64,000 bases of DNA from positions 108,577-172,576 of the forward strand of contig QZKN01000180.1 in the NCBI GenBank assembly GCA_003598175.1. Direction: 5' to 3'. Position 1 is the first letter of the stretch. Every line of letters begins with the position of its first letter. The translations under genes were made by a program, and so were the position numbers. This document shows, piece after piece, positions 47,432 to 55,751 of the stretch. The notes under the pieces were generated by a model. That model made no database searches and was not told where the DNA came from. It saw only the letters and a list, made by a program, of their open reading frames with translations. This DNA is from Candidatus Omnitrophota bacterium (GTDB lineage: Bacteria > Hinthialibacterota > Hinthialibacteria > Hinthialibacterales > Hinthialibacteraceae).

Positions 47432-48391
47432 ATGAATCTATTCTATTCTGTTTGTCTTTGCCTTACGATTGTCCATGCATCCGACAGCATCGAGAAAAGA
47501 GATACGCAATGGTTCCGAGATGCAAAATTCGGCGTTTTCGTTCATTTTCTCGGCGGCGGCGATCGCTGGAACGAGAAAGTGAATGGTTTCAACGTCGAAA
47601 CGTTCGTGGAACAAATCCGGCAGACGAAAGCCGGTTACGTCATCTTCACTCTCGGCCAGAATTCCGGATGGTATTGCAGCCCCAATGAAACTTATGAACG
47701 CTTCGCCGGGTATGGACGATACGAACGATGTTCGAAACGCGATTTGCCGATGGAATTGGCGAAGGCTTTGGACAACCACGGCATTCGTTTCATGCTGTAT
47801 CTCCCTTCCCGCTCGCCGCAGGACGATAAACAGGCTATGAACAACCTCTACGACGTGGACCAGTCGCAGCCCGCGCCGCAGGAATTCACCCGCCGCTGGT
47901 CGGAAGTGATCCGCGAATGGTCAATTCGTTACGGCGAAAAGGTAAGCGGCTGGTGGTTTGACGGCGCGTACAGCCGCGCCGGTTGGGATGACCTGTCCAA
48001 ACCGTTCAACTGGAACACATGGGCCGCCGCCTGCCGCGCCGGCAATCCCAACAGCCTTCTCGCATTCAACGCGGGCGCGGAAATCGACGTAGCCTTCCTC
48101 ACACTCTGCGATCAGCAGGACTACACCGCCGGCGAACAGAACCGATTCAAAGCCACGCCACAATCCCATCCCGCTCCCGCGGAGGTTCAATGGCATCTTC
48201 TCGCCCATTTGGGCACGTACTGGGCCAAAGCCGACGGCCCGCAGGAAAACGACGCCTATATGATCGATTACGTTAAAACAGTGAACAAACAGGGCGGCGT
48301 GGTCAGCATCGAAGTCAATGTTTCCGATGATGGCAAGATTTATGAACCGCATTTTAAACAACTGACAGCGATTGGAACCGCTTTGAAATAA
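47432..48391 (+). CDS. Exported GH29-like (alpha-L-fucosidase-like) protein
   Basis: A short signal peptide precedes a TIM-barrel of the GH29 type: QWFRDAKFGVFVHFLGGGDR, TKAGYVIFTLGQNSGWYCSP and GEKVSGWWFDGAYSRAGWDD, where the catalytic nucleophile Asp of fucosidases (WFDG) is present. The C-terminal domain of full-length enzymes is absent, so it is about 319 aa instead of 450-500. GAAAGGA lies 10 nt upstream of the ATG. A role in breakdown of fucosylated or related glycans is inferred. Confidence 0.82.
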   Translation: MNLFYSVCLCLTIVHASDSIEKRDTQWFRDAKFGVFVHFLGGGDRWNEKVNGFNVETFVEQIRQTKAGYVIFTLGQNSGWYCSPNETYERFAGYGRYERCSKRDLPMELAKALDNHGIRFMLYLPSRSPQDDKQAMNNLYDVDQSQPAPQEFTRRWSEVIREWSIRYGEKVSGWWFDGAYSRAGWDDLSKPFNWNTWAAACRAGNPNSLLAFNAGAEIDVAFLTLCDQQDYTAGEQNRFKATPQSHPAPAEVQWHLLAHLGTYWAKADGPQENDAYMIDYVKTVNKQGGVVSIEVNVSDDGKIYEPHFKQLTAIGTALK

Positions 48392-48535
48392 TAATCAATT
48401 GGTTTGTCACCCAACGTATGCATTTCCTGCCCATTCTTTGGACAATCCCGGTTTTCGTGTGTATGCTATGCTCGAATTTGATGAGAATGGCGGAAAATAA
48501 AAATGGAGAATCCATCGGTAAGAGGAATAAGAAAC

Positions 48536-49798
48536 ATGTTTAAAAAGATCACACTTGCCTTGTGTCTGATTTGTTTGCTGTTTTCCTTTTCAAACGCTGA
48601 TTTCAAAGCGGGAGTTTCCTATCGTATCGTGACGCCCGATCCGTTACTTCCCGTTTCGGGCGGAATCGGACCATCGCATCCAACCACGATGAAAAAGGGA
48701 GAATTGACCGTCCGCGCCTTGGTTTTGGAAAACGAGGAAACGCGCGTGGCGATTGTCAGCGGCGATTTTTTGGGATTTCCGGCGGTTCTGGGCAACAAAG
48801 TCCGCACGAAGATAAAAGACATACCACCGGAAAATATCCTGATCGGCGTGACGCACACGCACAGCGCCCCCGATTGTTACGGTTTTCCCAACGAAAAAGG
48901 AGAAGTTCTTGTCAACTTTGATTACCTGGACATGGTCTGCACGAAAATGGCGGAAGCGATCAACGAAGCGGCAAATTCTTTACAGCGTGTCTTTGTGAAA
49001 ATCGGAACGGATAAGGCCGAGGGCAAAATCGCATATAATTACTATGCGGATAGACTCTACGATCCGCGCTGTCACGTCATGCAATTTGTGGATGTCAATC
49101 AGCAAGCCATCGCCACGTTGGTGAACTATGCCATTCATCCGGAAGTGCTGGGAGCGGATCAGGGAATTCTAAGCCCTGACTTGATCGGTCCGCTGTATGA
49201 TCGTATTGCTGCCAATGGCGGCGGAATCGGCGTCTTCATGAACAGCGCGCAGGGCGGCATGGTGACCGCCGATTGCCGCGGATCGGATGGGAAGGATATC
49301 CAAACGTGGGAGGAATGCATTCGCATCGGCGCGCTGTTGGCCGATGAGGCGTTGCGCATCGCCCAAAACGCTGCCGTTCAGGAAAATCCCAAACTCTCCT
49401 GTTTTTCCACAACCATCACGTTTCCCATCGAGTCGCCGATCATGCGGCAGATACTTCAAGTTTCTTCTCTCCAATACCAACTCGACGACAACGGCAACAT
49501 CTCCACGCAAGTCAACATGATCAATCTGGGAAACGCGCAGATTCTGACCATTCCCGGCGAGGCGTTGCCCAATATCGGATATTATCTCAAACGAAAAATG
49601 AAAGGCGAACACAATTTTCTGTTCGGTCTGACCAATGATGCGTTCGGATATATGTTGACCAAGGTGGATTTCGACAGTTTTGATCGTTACCGTTACATCA
49701 CACGTACGAGTTTGGGGGAAATGACCGGTGAAATATTCATCGAGGAAGCCTTGCAATTCATCGATCGTCTCCCCTTGCCCAAAAAGAATGAAAAATGA
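48536..49798 (+). CDS. Exported neutral ceramidase-like protein
   Basis: From ATG 48536 the protein opens with a signal peptide (FKKITLALCLICLLFSFSNA) and the neutral/alkaline ceramidase N-terminal domain (AGVSYRIVTPDPLLPVSGGI, GVTHTHSAPDCYGF with the metal-binding His pair, NYAIHPEVLGADQGILSPDL). Homologues are common in Planctomycetota-like genomes and may act on lipid or sugar amides. The C-terminal immunoglobulin-like domain of true ceramidases seems absent. The track start is 11 residues earlier. Confidence 0.85.
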   Translation: MFKKITLALCLICLLFSFSNADFKAGVSYRIVTPDPLLPVSGGIGPSHPTTMKKGELTVRALVLENEETRVAIVSGDFLGFPAVLGNKVRTKIKDIPPENILIGVTHTHSAPDCYGFPNEKGEVLVNFDYLDMVCTKMAEAINEAANSLQRVFVKIGTDKAEGKIAYNYYADRLYDPRCHVMQFVDVNQQAIATLVNYAIHPEVLGADQGILSPDLIGPLYDRIAANGGGIGVFMNSAQGGMVTADCRGSDGKDIQTWEECIRIGALLADEALRIAQNAAVQENPKLSCFSTTITFPIESPIMRQILQVSSLQYQLDDNGNISTQVNMINLGNAQILTIPGEALPNIGYYLKRKMKGEHNFLFGLTNDAFGYMLTKVDFDSFDRYRYITRTSLGEMTGEIFIEEALQFIDRLPLPKKNEK

Positions 49799-49889
49799 AG
49801 GCAGACGGTTTCCTATGCAAACAATGCAACGTCATTTGTAAAAAAGTAGCTTTCTTCGTTGAAATGGAAAGGAGGATGTGGTATTCGCC

Positions 49890-51215
49890 ATGAATCAAAC
49901 TGACCGTATTTTCCGATCGTTGTTCGTTGCCTTGGCCGTCGGGCTGGGATGGGGGATTCGCGGAGACTTCGGGCACAATCTCGGCGCCATGTATCCCGGC
50001 GCGGCGCTAGGTTTGGGATTCGCATTCGCCACCGGCCAAAAGAGCATGTTTCGTTGGATGCCGGTTTTGGGCCTCATCGGCGGTTTGGGGATCGCTCTCG
50101 GCGGTTCGATGAGTTACGGCCTTTTGCATGGATACGCGAAAGCCGATTCGCTGATCAATTACGCCTATGGCTTCTTCACCTTGATTCTGCAAGGCGGGGC
50201 GTGGGGATGTTTCGGCTGCGCCTTCATCGGCCTGGCGCTCGAAAAAGACCGACTGAAAGCCTCGGAACTGTTTGCGTTGATTCTTACGATCTTCCTATGC
50301 GGAACGGCCGTGTATGCGGTGATCGTTCACGGCGTCGGCTTTCACATCAATCCCGACCGGTCGGATTTGTCGATCGGATTTACCGGCGGCGTGATCGGAT
50401 TGTTTCTCTGGCTCGCCTTCCACGACAAACCGATGGGCTTGCGCGGCGCGGTTTTGGGATACGTCGGATTCGGATTGGGCATGTCGCTGGGACGCCTGCT
50501 GGCCAACGCGAGTTACGCGCTGCCGTTTGCGATCAATCATTGGAATATCATGGAAGTGATGTGCGGTTTTATCGGCGGATTCATTTTCACGTTCGGCATG
50601 TTGGGAAAGAAATTCGACGATCTTCCTAAAAATGACAGTTTTCCATTACTCGGCGTTTACGGCATCTTTTATTGTCTGTTCGGCATTCCGTTTTTGCATT
50701 ATATCCGGCGCGTGAATCCGGCGGAAAAACTCGAGGAATGGGGAAAAACGATCACCGGCTATGGGTATACGAATCCGGATACGATCATCCATATTACGAT
50801 GATTTGTGTCTATGCCGTTTGTGTGTTGGCTTTTCTCAGCGCCTTGGTTTGGTTGCATTTTTATATCAAAAATAAAACCGATCACGTCGCATTCCCGATT
50901 TTATCCTTATCCCTTTTCATGCTGTTGATTCAATATCTGCACGCGTTTTACTTTCTCTATCCCTTCCACATCATGCACAACGTGAATTTGGTTTTTCTGA
51001 TTGTGATGGGAATATATGCGTTCTTTTCCAAAAATGAGGAATATATTATCCCCGAAGACGAGTATGACTATTTCTTATGGGGAAAATGGATCGCTGGTCT
51101 GATTGTCGCCTATATTGTCATCATCCTGTTGGCGGGGGTCATCAACGGTGAAGAGACGATGAAATCCGCCTGCACACGATTTCCTGTCTGGTCATGGCGG
51201 GAGGGAACAAATTGA
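49890..51215 (+). CDS. Multi-pass membrane protein of unknown function
   Basis: The 441-aa protein has about ten transmembrane helices with glycine-rich segments (GLGWGIRGDFGHNLGAMYPG, LGLIGGLGIALGGSMSYGLL). I do not recognise a function. It is conserved-looking and may be a transporter or an enzyme of lipid or glycan handling. ATG 49890 opens MNQTDRIFRSL; a GTG at 49878 sits closer to the AAGGAGG site, so the start is uncertain. It follows the ceramidase-like gene. Confidence 0.7.
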   Translation: MNQTDRIFRSLFVALAVGLGWGIRGDFGHNLGAMYPGAALGLGFAFATGQKSMFRWMPVLGLIGGLGIALGGSMSYGLLHGYAKADSLINYAYGFFTLILQGGAWGCFGCAFIGLALEKDRLKASELFALILTIFLCGTAVYAVIVHGVGFHINPDRSDLSIGFTGGVIGLFLWLAFHDKPMGLRGAVLGYVGFGLGMSLGRLLANASYALPFAINHWNIMEVMCGFIGGFIFTFGMLGKKFDDLPKNDSFPLLGVYGIFYCLFGIPFLHYIRRVNPAEKLEEWGKTITGYGYTNPDTIIHITMICVYAVCVLAFLSALVWLHFYIKNKTDHVAFPILSLSLFMLLIQYLHAFYFLYPFHIMHNVNLVFLIVMGIYAFFSKNEEYIIPEDEYDYFLWGKWIAGLIVAYIVIILLAGVINGEETMKSACTRFPVWSWREGTN

Positions 51216-51253
51216 AAAATCACGATTTCCTGTCGTTTTTCTTTGCGATTTTC

Positions 51254-51925
51254 CTACTCAATTATCTTTTTCAAGATGCTTCCGTTAGATGGACATACCT
51301 CGGCCAGAATACATTCTCCGCATTTCGGTTTTTTTGCCGCACACACCTTCCGCCCGTGCCAAATCAAGCGATGAGAAAAATCCGTCCGTTCCTTTGCGGG
51401 AATCAACGCAATCAAATCCTGTTCAATTTTATCAGGATCTGATTTGTCGGTCAGCCGCAGGCGCGTTGCCAGTCGCTTCACGTGAGTATCCACCGTGATT
51501 GCGGGGAAACCGAAAGCAGTTCCCAATACGACATTGGCTGTTTTCCGTCCGATTCCTGGCATTTTCGTCAATGCGACCATATCCTGCGGCACTTCGCCGC
51601 CGTATTGTTCCGTCAGCACATGGCTGACGGCTATAATACTTTTCGTTTTTTGCCGAAAAAAGCCGGTCGAACGGATCAAATCCTCCACTTCCTCCTGCAA
51701 AGCCGTGGTGAACGCTTTCGCATCGGGAAAACGCTCGAACAATGCGGGCGTGACCTTATTGACCCGCTCATCCGTGCATTGCGCGGAAAGAATCGTGGTA
51801 ATCAGCAGTTCGAACGGATTTTTGTAGCGCAGTCCGCAAACCGGTTCATATTCCTTCGCCAGGAATTGAATGATTTTTTTGATCCGTTTCCGCGCCGGCG
51901 CGTTTTTCAGGTCCGTGTTCGGCAT
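51254..51925 (-). CDS. nth: Endonuclease III (DNA glycosylase/AP lyase)
   Basis: The 223-aa protein has the helix-hairpin-helix with the catalytic Lys (KMPGIGRKTANVVLGTAFG), the catalytic Asp (TVDTHVKRLATRL) and the C-terminal 4Fe-4S loop (CAAKKPKCGECILAEVCPS). It removes oxidised pyrimidines in base-excision repair. The yjbQ-like gene lies 6 nt upstream on the same strand. Confidence 0.97.
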   Translation of the reverse strand: MPNTDLKNAPARKRIKKIIQFLAKEYEPVCGLRYKNPFELLITTILSAQCTDERVNKVTPALFERFPDAKAFTTALQEEVEDLIRSTGFFRQKTKSIIAVSHVLTEQYGGEVPQDMVALTKMPGIGRKTANVVLGTAFGFPAITVDTHVKRLATRLRLTDKSDPDKIEQDLIALIPAKERTDFSHRLIWHGRKVCAAKKPKCGECILAEVCPSNGSILKKIIE

Positions 51926-51931
51926 GTTTTC

Positions 51932-52351
51932 TTATTCTCCAATCAATTGCACGACGATACTGCGGTCGCGCGCTCGATTGTCGAAATCGAGCAGAATCAC
52001 CTGCTGCCAGGTTCCCAGCGTAAGCGTTTTTTTCTCGAATGGAATGGTGAGTGAAGGTCCAACGAGCGTGGCCCGCAGGTGAGAATGCCCGTTGCCGTCG
52101 TGCCAGGTCATGTCATGATGATACGTTGCCCCTTTCGGCGCGATTTTCTCGAACATATCGGGAATATCCTGCAGCAATCCCGGCTCATACTCGACCGTGC
52201 TGAGTCCCCCCGTCGCTCCCGGTACAAATACCGTCACTTGCCCTTCCGTCATGCCGCTGTTCGATACAATTTTCGTAATTTGAGGGGTTAGATCGATAAT
52301 GTCCGTATTACCTTTGGTCGATACGCGAATTCGTTCGGTTTTGATTTGCAT
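51932..52351 (-). CDS. YjbQ/UPF0047-family protein
   Basis: The 139-aa protein (start ATG 52351, GGAGG 5 nt upstream) has the UPF0047 hallmarks: STVEYEPGLLQDIPDMFEKI, HDGNGHSHLRATLVGPSLTI and GTWQQVILLDFDNRARDR. Family members include secondary thiamine-phosphate synthases; the conserved His/Glu set suggests a metal-dependent enzyme. The track start is 20 residues early. Confidence 0.9.
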   Translation of the reverse strand: MQIKTERIRVSTKGNTDIIDLTPQITKIVSNSGMTEGQVTVFVPGATGGLSTVEYEPGLLQDIPDMFEKIAPKGATYHHDMTWHDGNGHSHLRATLVGPSLTIPFEKKTLTLGTWQQVILLDFDNRARDRSIVVQLIGE

Positions 52352-52460
52352 GAATACCTCCGGATATTGTATTTTCAATGAATTATACGACTTCATAACG
52401 TATTGATCCACATCCGGTTAAGGATCCGGGCGACTCATTCGCTTTCTGCAACAGGGATTG

Positions 52461-52736
52461 ATGAAAAAGGAGAGACTGACTACAATAGAGAAACTGGTTG
52501 AGCGGCTTGGATTTACCATGAACCGGATATATACTTTGACATCATTGGATCAAATACCCCATATTAAAAAAGGGCTACATTTAAGATTTGATCCTGATCA
52601 AATTTGAAATTGGATTGAAAGTAATTTCCATCGCTTGGTAAAAGAATCGAAAAATAACAATGGGGCTCCAAGTGGGGCCCATCAAAATAAAGTGCTCGTC
52701 GCACTTGTAACAAAGCCGGAGTGGTGGAATTGGTAG
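52461..52736 (+). pseudogene. Excisionase/HTH_17-like frame interrupted by TGA next to tRNA-Leu
   Basis: The ATG at 52461 begins MKKERLTTIEKLVERLGFTM and continues IPHIKKGLHLRFDPDQI, matching excisionase-type helix-turn-helix domains. TGA at 52605-52607 is followed in frame by NWIESNFHRLVKESKNNNG before a TAG inside the tRNA gene. The stop falls within a region normally conserved, so the frame is decayed. It lies just upstream of the tRNA, where excisionase genes of integrated elements are often found. Absent from the track because each part is short. The rest of 52352-52460 shows nothing. Confidence 0.55.
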
Positions 52737-52798
52737 ACGCGCTAGGTTCAGGACCTAGTGTCCTTTGGGACGTGGGGGTTCGAGTCCCCCCTTCGGCA
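52715..52798 (+). tRNA. tRNA-Leu (CAG anticodon)
   Basis: The 84-nt gene folds as a class II tRNA: acceptor GCCGGAG/CTTCGGC, D arm GGAATTGGTAGACG, anticodon stem CTAGG/CCTAG with loop TTCAGGA (anticodon CAG), a long variable arm (TGTCCTTTGGGACG), T stem GGGGG/CCCCC with loop TTCGAGT, and discriminator A. CCA is not encoded. It reads CUG codons. Confidence 0.97.
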
Positions 52799-53011
52799 CT
52801 CTGATTTCACTAGACTTATGAATAAATTGAAAGACTTGATCCTTGAAGATGTAAAGCATTTATGTAGCAAGTCAAATTCTATCCTATTCTGCACTCATAT
52901 TAGATCGATTCCAAAAAAACATATCAATAAACATTCCGCGCCGGTTGTCAAGAGTTTTTTTAGGTGTGAGTAAGATTTTTCCGATGATCAACCGGATGAA
53001 TGGAAAAGCGG

Positions 53012-53338
53012 TTATCGGGAAACCATATCCAACGGTTTGAAAGCGAGCGTATACCCGAATGATCGAAGTATCCGTTGGAGATTTTTCAACGTGGGATTTC
53101 CGGAAAGCGCAAGCATTCGGTAAAGGCTTTCGCGTGGAATGTTCGTTTTTTCAGCCAAAGCCATCATGCCGCCTTTGGCTTTAACCACGTGGCGCAACGC
53201 CAACAGTAAGGCCGTTTCATCCTGATTCTTCTCATATTCTTCCAGCGCCGTTTGAAGAAATCCATCGATTCTGTCCGGATTTTTTTTTAAATGATCTTCC
53301 ATATATTTGTCGAATGTTCGATATTTTCTCTCAGCCAT
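53012..53338 (-). CDS. HigA-like addiction-module antitoxin
   Basis: The 108-aa protein (ATG 53338, MAERKYRTFDKYMEDH) matches the HTH addiction-module antidote family, with the DNA-binding part MALAEKTNIPRESLYRMLAL and LKNLQRILRSFGYTLAFKPL. The toxin gene precedes it and overlaps its start. The antitoxin is intact while the toxin is broken. The track start is 49 residues early and lies inside the toxin gene. Confidence 0.75.
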   Translation of the reverse strand: MAERKYRTFDKYMEDHLKKNPDRIDGFLQTALEEYEKNQDETALLLALRHVVKAKGGMMALAEKTNIPRESLYRMLALSGNPTLKNLQRILRSFGYTLAFKPLDMVSR

Positions 53339-53645
53339 TTTTATAATCCTTCCAGAAACATTTCGCCATTTCAATATCCCTTTGCGGGCTGCTTTTATCG
53401 CCGCCGCAAAGGAGTACGACAATCTTTTCACCGTCCCTTCCAAAGTAAATTCGGATACCGCCGTCGAAAAACAATCGAAGTTCATAAACGCCCTACTCGA
53501 TTCTCTTGCAATCTCCGAAATTACCTGTCTGAATTCTGAAAAGACGGTTCTGAATTCTGTCTTGAGTTTTCACATCAAGATTTTCCAACCAATCCGTAAA
53601 CGGTTCTTTTCCATTTCGAGTTGAATAGATAATAATTTCAATCAT
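53331..53645 (-). pseudogene. HigB-like addiction-module toxin interrupted by TAG
   Basis: The ATG at 53645 begins MIEIIIYSTRNGKEPFTDWL, continues to GNFGDCKRIE, then meets TAG (53493-53495, codon 51), and continues in frame as GVYELRLFFDGGIRIYFGRD and IVVLLCGGDKSSPQRDIEMA to a TGA that overlaps the antitoxin start. The sequence follows the addiction-module killer (Gp49/HigB-like) family throughout, so a single nonsense change has inactivated an otherwise complete 104-codon toxin. Confidence 0.72.
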
Positions 53646-53698
53646 GATTTAATGTAGCATATATGTTACACTATGTCAATGCACCGGCATAACGGCAA

Positions 53699-53839
53699 AT
53701 GGGAGAAAGTGCCGTAATTGGTTATCCTAATAACCAATGGTTCCTGCAATTCGACAGTTTTTCAAGCAGACAGCGCGCCGAAAAATGGAAGTACATGAGC
53801 ATTGATGATGAGTTCCCTGACCTGATATCACGACGGTGA
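53699..53839 (+). CDS. Possible small ORF or gene fragment, 46 aa
   Basis: ATG 53699 starts MGESAVIGYPNNQWFLQFDS and ends ...SIDDEFPDLISRR. Composition is protein-like, but there is no recognisable family and no strong ribosome site. It may be a remnant of the integrated element. Too short for the track. Confidence 0.2.
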   Translation: MGESAVIGYPNNQWFLQFDSFSSRQRAEKWKYMSIDDEFPDLISRR

Positions 53840-53970
53840 GTTTTCCGTTTTCGCGATAGCGAGATGAGTTTTTATCAGATCATAGCGATTTGATTCATGT
53901 TTATAGGGGATTACGCGCGTTGAAAAGAAAAAAAACGAAAGCGGGATAACTGCACAAAAAATCACCCTTA

Positions 53971-54027
53971 TCAGGTTCAGGACCTGGCGTTCTCTGGGAC
54001 ATGGGGGTTCGAGTTCCCCCTTCGGCA
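53971..54027 (+). pseudogene. 3' fragment of tRNA-Leu (probable attachment-site scar)
   Basis: The 57 nt match the anticodon stem through discriminator A of the intact tRNA-Leu (52742-52798) without gaps and with 8 substitutions, all transitions, one pair being compensatory in the anticodon stem. The D arm and 5' acceptor strand are missing. The T-arm G53:C61 pair is broken, so it is not functional. This is the expected remnant of an element that integrated into a tRNA-Leu 3' half. The small ORF 53828-54064 in the track runs across it and is spurious. Confidence 0.75.
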
Positions 54028-54060
54028 TTTTGATTTTCCTCAATTTACATCGCCTATCCT

Positions 54061-54327
54061 TCATGTGCTCCTTCGGGATCGTGGAAAAATTTTCTTTCCT
54101 CGCCCGTGATAGGTTCCTTCTTCACCGTTCATATCCGGATTCATATGTTGTTTTTTTCTGCCTATCCCTACTCCCAGATAAGAAAGATAGGGATGCCACT
54201 TCCACGCCTTCAGGGCGCGGCGATACGTCGTTTTCATGATACTCCAAATATCCTTGACGGAAACGAGGCAAACGATACACAACAAGATCATGATGCCCCA
54301 GAAAAACAGCTTATCGAGATCGGTCAT
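54061..54327 (-). CDS. Small membrane protein, 88 aa
   Basis: One transmembrane segment (KLFFWGIMILLCIVCLVSVK) follows a short N-terminus, then a basic region. A strong GAGGAGG lies upstream of the ATG, which supports a real gene. Unrecognised function. It borders the tRNA-fragment scar. Confidence 0.45.
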   Translation of the reverse strand: MTDLDKLFFWGIMILLCIVCLVSVKDIWSIMKTTYRRALKAWKWHPYLSYLGVGIGRKKQHMNPDMNGEEGTYHGRGKKIFPRSRRST

Positions 54328-54498
54328 GATAAGTACCTCCTCTCGGCGCGCGTACAGTACAACTTCCTATTCATAGTATATCACAGCGACGCCAGGATGG
54401 AAAATATTTTACACCTGCGGGCCGCGGATAGACGCAAGGCATGACGGAACGTTTTTGCCCCTTTTCATGAAGATGAAACCGATTTCTCATCCATACCG

Positions 54499-54527
54499 TT
54501 GACATGGACATGGTTATATAATAAAAA
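54499..54527 (+). promoter_or_regulatory. Possible promoter of the mannose-1-phosphate guanylyltransferase gene
   Basis: A perfect TTGACA (54499) stands 17 nt before TAAAAA; a perfect TATAAT (54517) is only 12 nt away, too close for the usual spacing. It lies about 57-80 nt upstream of the GTG start. Confidence 0.3.
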
Positions 54528-54583
54528 TGATTCTATTGAAGCATCCGAGCTGCCAGCGATCGATAATAAAGGAGAGGGAATCC

Positions 54584-55702
54584 GTGAGTCTACAAACGGT
54601 CGGAGTCATCATGGCGGGTGGATCAGGCGAACGTTTCTGGCCGGTCAGCCGCCGCTGCCACCCGAAACAGCTTCTCTATCTGACAAGTGAAACGGAAACG
54701 ATGCTGGAGGAAGCCGTCAATCGCTTGACTCCCTTGATTCCCAAAGAACAAATTTTTATTGCAACCAGCGTTCATTTGCGCGATCTGATTCGACGAGCCT
54801 TTCCCGATCACCCCATGGATAATATTCTTGGCGAACCGCTGCCCCGCAATACGTCCGGCTGCCTGGCTTTCGCCGTCGCCAACATCCTGGCGCGATTCGA
54901 CGGGAAAGCGGAAAACCTGCTGATGTCCGTCACCACCGCCGATCACCTGATCGGCGACGGCGATCGTTTCCGCGATACGATTTCCGCCGCTTTGCAATTC
55001 GCCAAAGAGGAAGACGCCCTTGTCACCATCGGCACGCATCCGACGCGACCGGAAACCGGATATGGGTATATTCAGATCGATCAGCTGAATCAACCGCTTT
55101 CCGATTTCAAAGGCGTGCCGATTTATCAGGTCGCCCGTTTTCTCGAAAAACCGAATCATGAAGACGCCGAACGCTATCAGGCGTCGCGTTTTTATTATTG
55201 GAACAGCGGCATGTTTTTCTGGCGCATTTCCACCTTCATCGACAGTTTGAAAACCGTGATGCCGCCGCTCGCGGAATCCATCGACCGGATGGCGGACATT
55301 CTCAAACGCAGCGACGAATCCGATCCGCGAATCACCGAAATTTTTAAAACCATTCCCAATACCTCGATTGATTACGGTTTAATGGAAAAAGCCGATAATG
55401 TTTATGTGGCATTGGGGGATTTCAAATGGGATGATGTGGGATCGTGGGATTCTCTGTCGCGGTTTCGCGCCCGCGATCAACATCGAAACATCACCGTCGG
55501 CGAACCGGTTTTGATCGACTGCAACAACGTGATTGCTTACAACGAACCAGGCAGAGAAAACATGGCCGTATGCGTGATTGGCATGGAAAACATAATCGTT
55601 GTAACCTCGAATGATGGCGTCCTGGTTTGCCCCAAGTCGCACGCGCAGGATGTCCGGAAAGCTGTCGACGAACTGAAAAACCGGAATGCGAAACAGATTT
55701 AA
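54584..55702 (+). CDS. manC: Mannose-1-phosphate guanylyltransferase
   Basis: From GTG 54584 (AAAGGAGAGGG just upstream) the 372-aa protein has the nucleotidyltransferase N-terminus VGVIMAGGSGERFWPVSRR, TTADHLIGDGDRFRDTI and the FLEKPNHEDAERYQASRFYY region with WNSGMFFWR. It makes GDP-mannose from mannose-1-phosphate and GTP for glycan synthesis, compatible with the GT4 enzymes elsewhere in the window. It lacks the C-terminal isomerase domain of bifunctional ManC. The track start is 19 codons early. Confidence 0.93.
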   Translation: MSLQTVGVIMAGGSGERFWPVSRRCHPKQLLYLTSETETMLEEAVNRLTPLIPKEQIFIATSVHLRDLIRRAFPDHPMDNILGEPLPRNTSGCLAFAVANILARFDGKAENLLMSVTTADHLIGDGDRFRDTISAALQFAKEEDALVTIGTHPTRPETGYGYIQIDQLNQPLSDFKGVPIYQVARFLEKPNHEDAERYQASRFYYWNSGMFFWRISTFIDSLKTVMPPLAESIDRMADILKRSDESDPRITEIFKTIPNTSIDYGLMEKADNVYVALGDFKWDDVGSWDSLSRFRARDQHRNITVGEPVLIDCNNVIAYNEPGRENMAVCVIGMENIIVVTSNDGVLVCPKSHAQDVRKAVDELKNRNAKQI

Positions 55703-55751
55703 TCGAATTTTTTGGAACATGCCTGGCAGGAGTGGTTTTATAACCGGCCCC

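Noticed and set aside
40227-53645. Alternative genetic code or selenocysteine at in-frame TGA/TAA/TAG codons
   Set aside because: All three stop codons interrupt different remnants, while TGA, TAA and TAG end intact core genes, often in ATGA overlaps. Decay explains the pattern better.
53828-54064. 78-aa minus-strand ORF
   Set aside because: It runs through the tRNA-Leu fragment and has no protein-like features.
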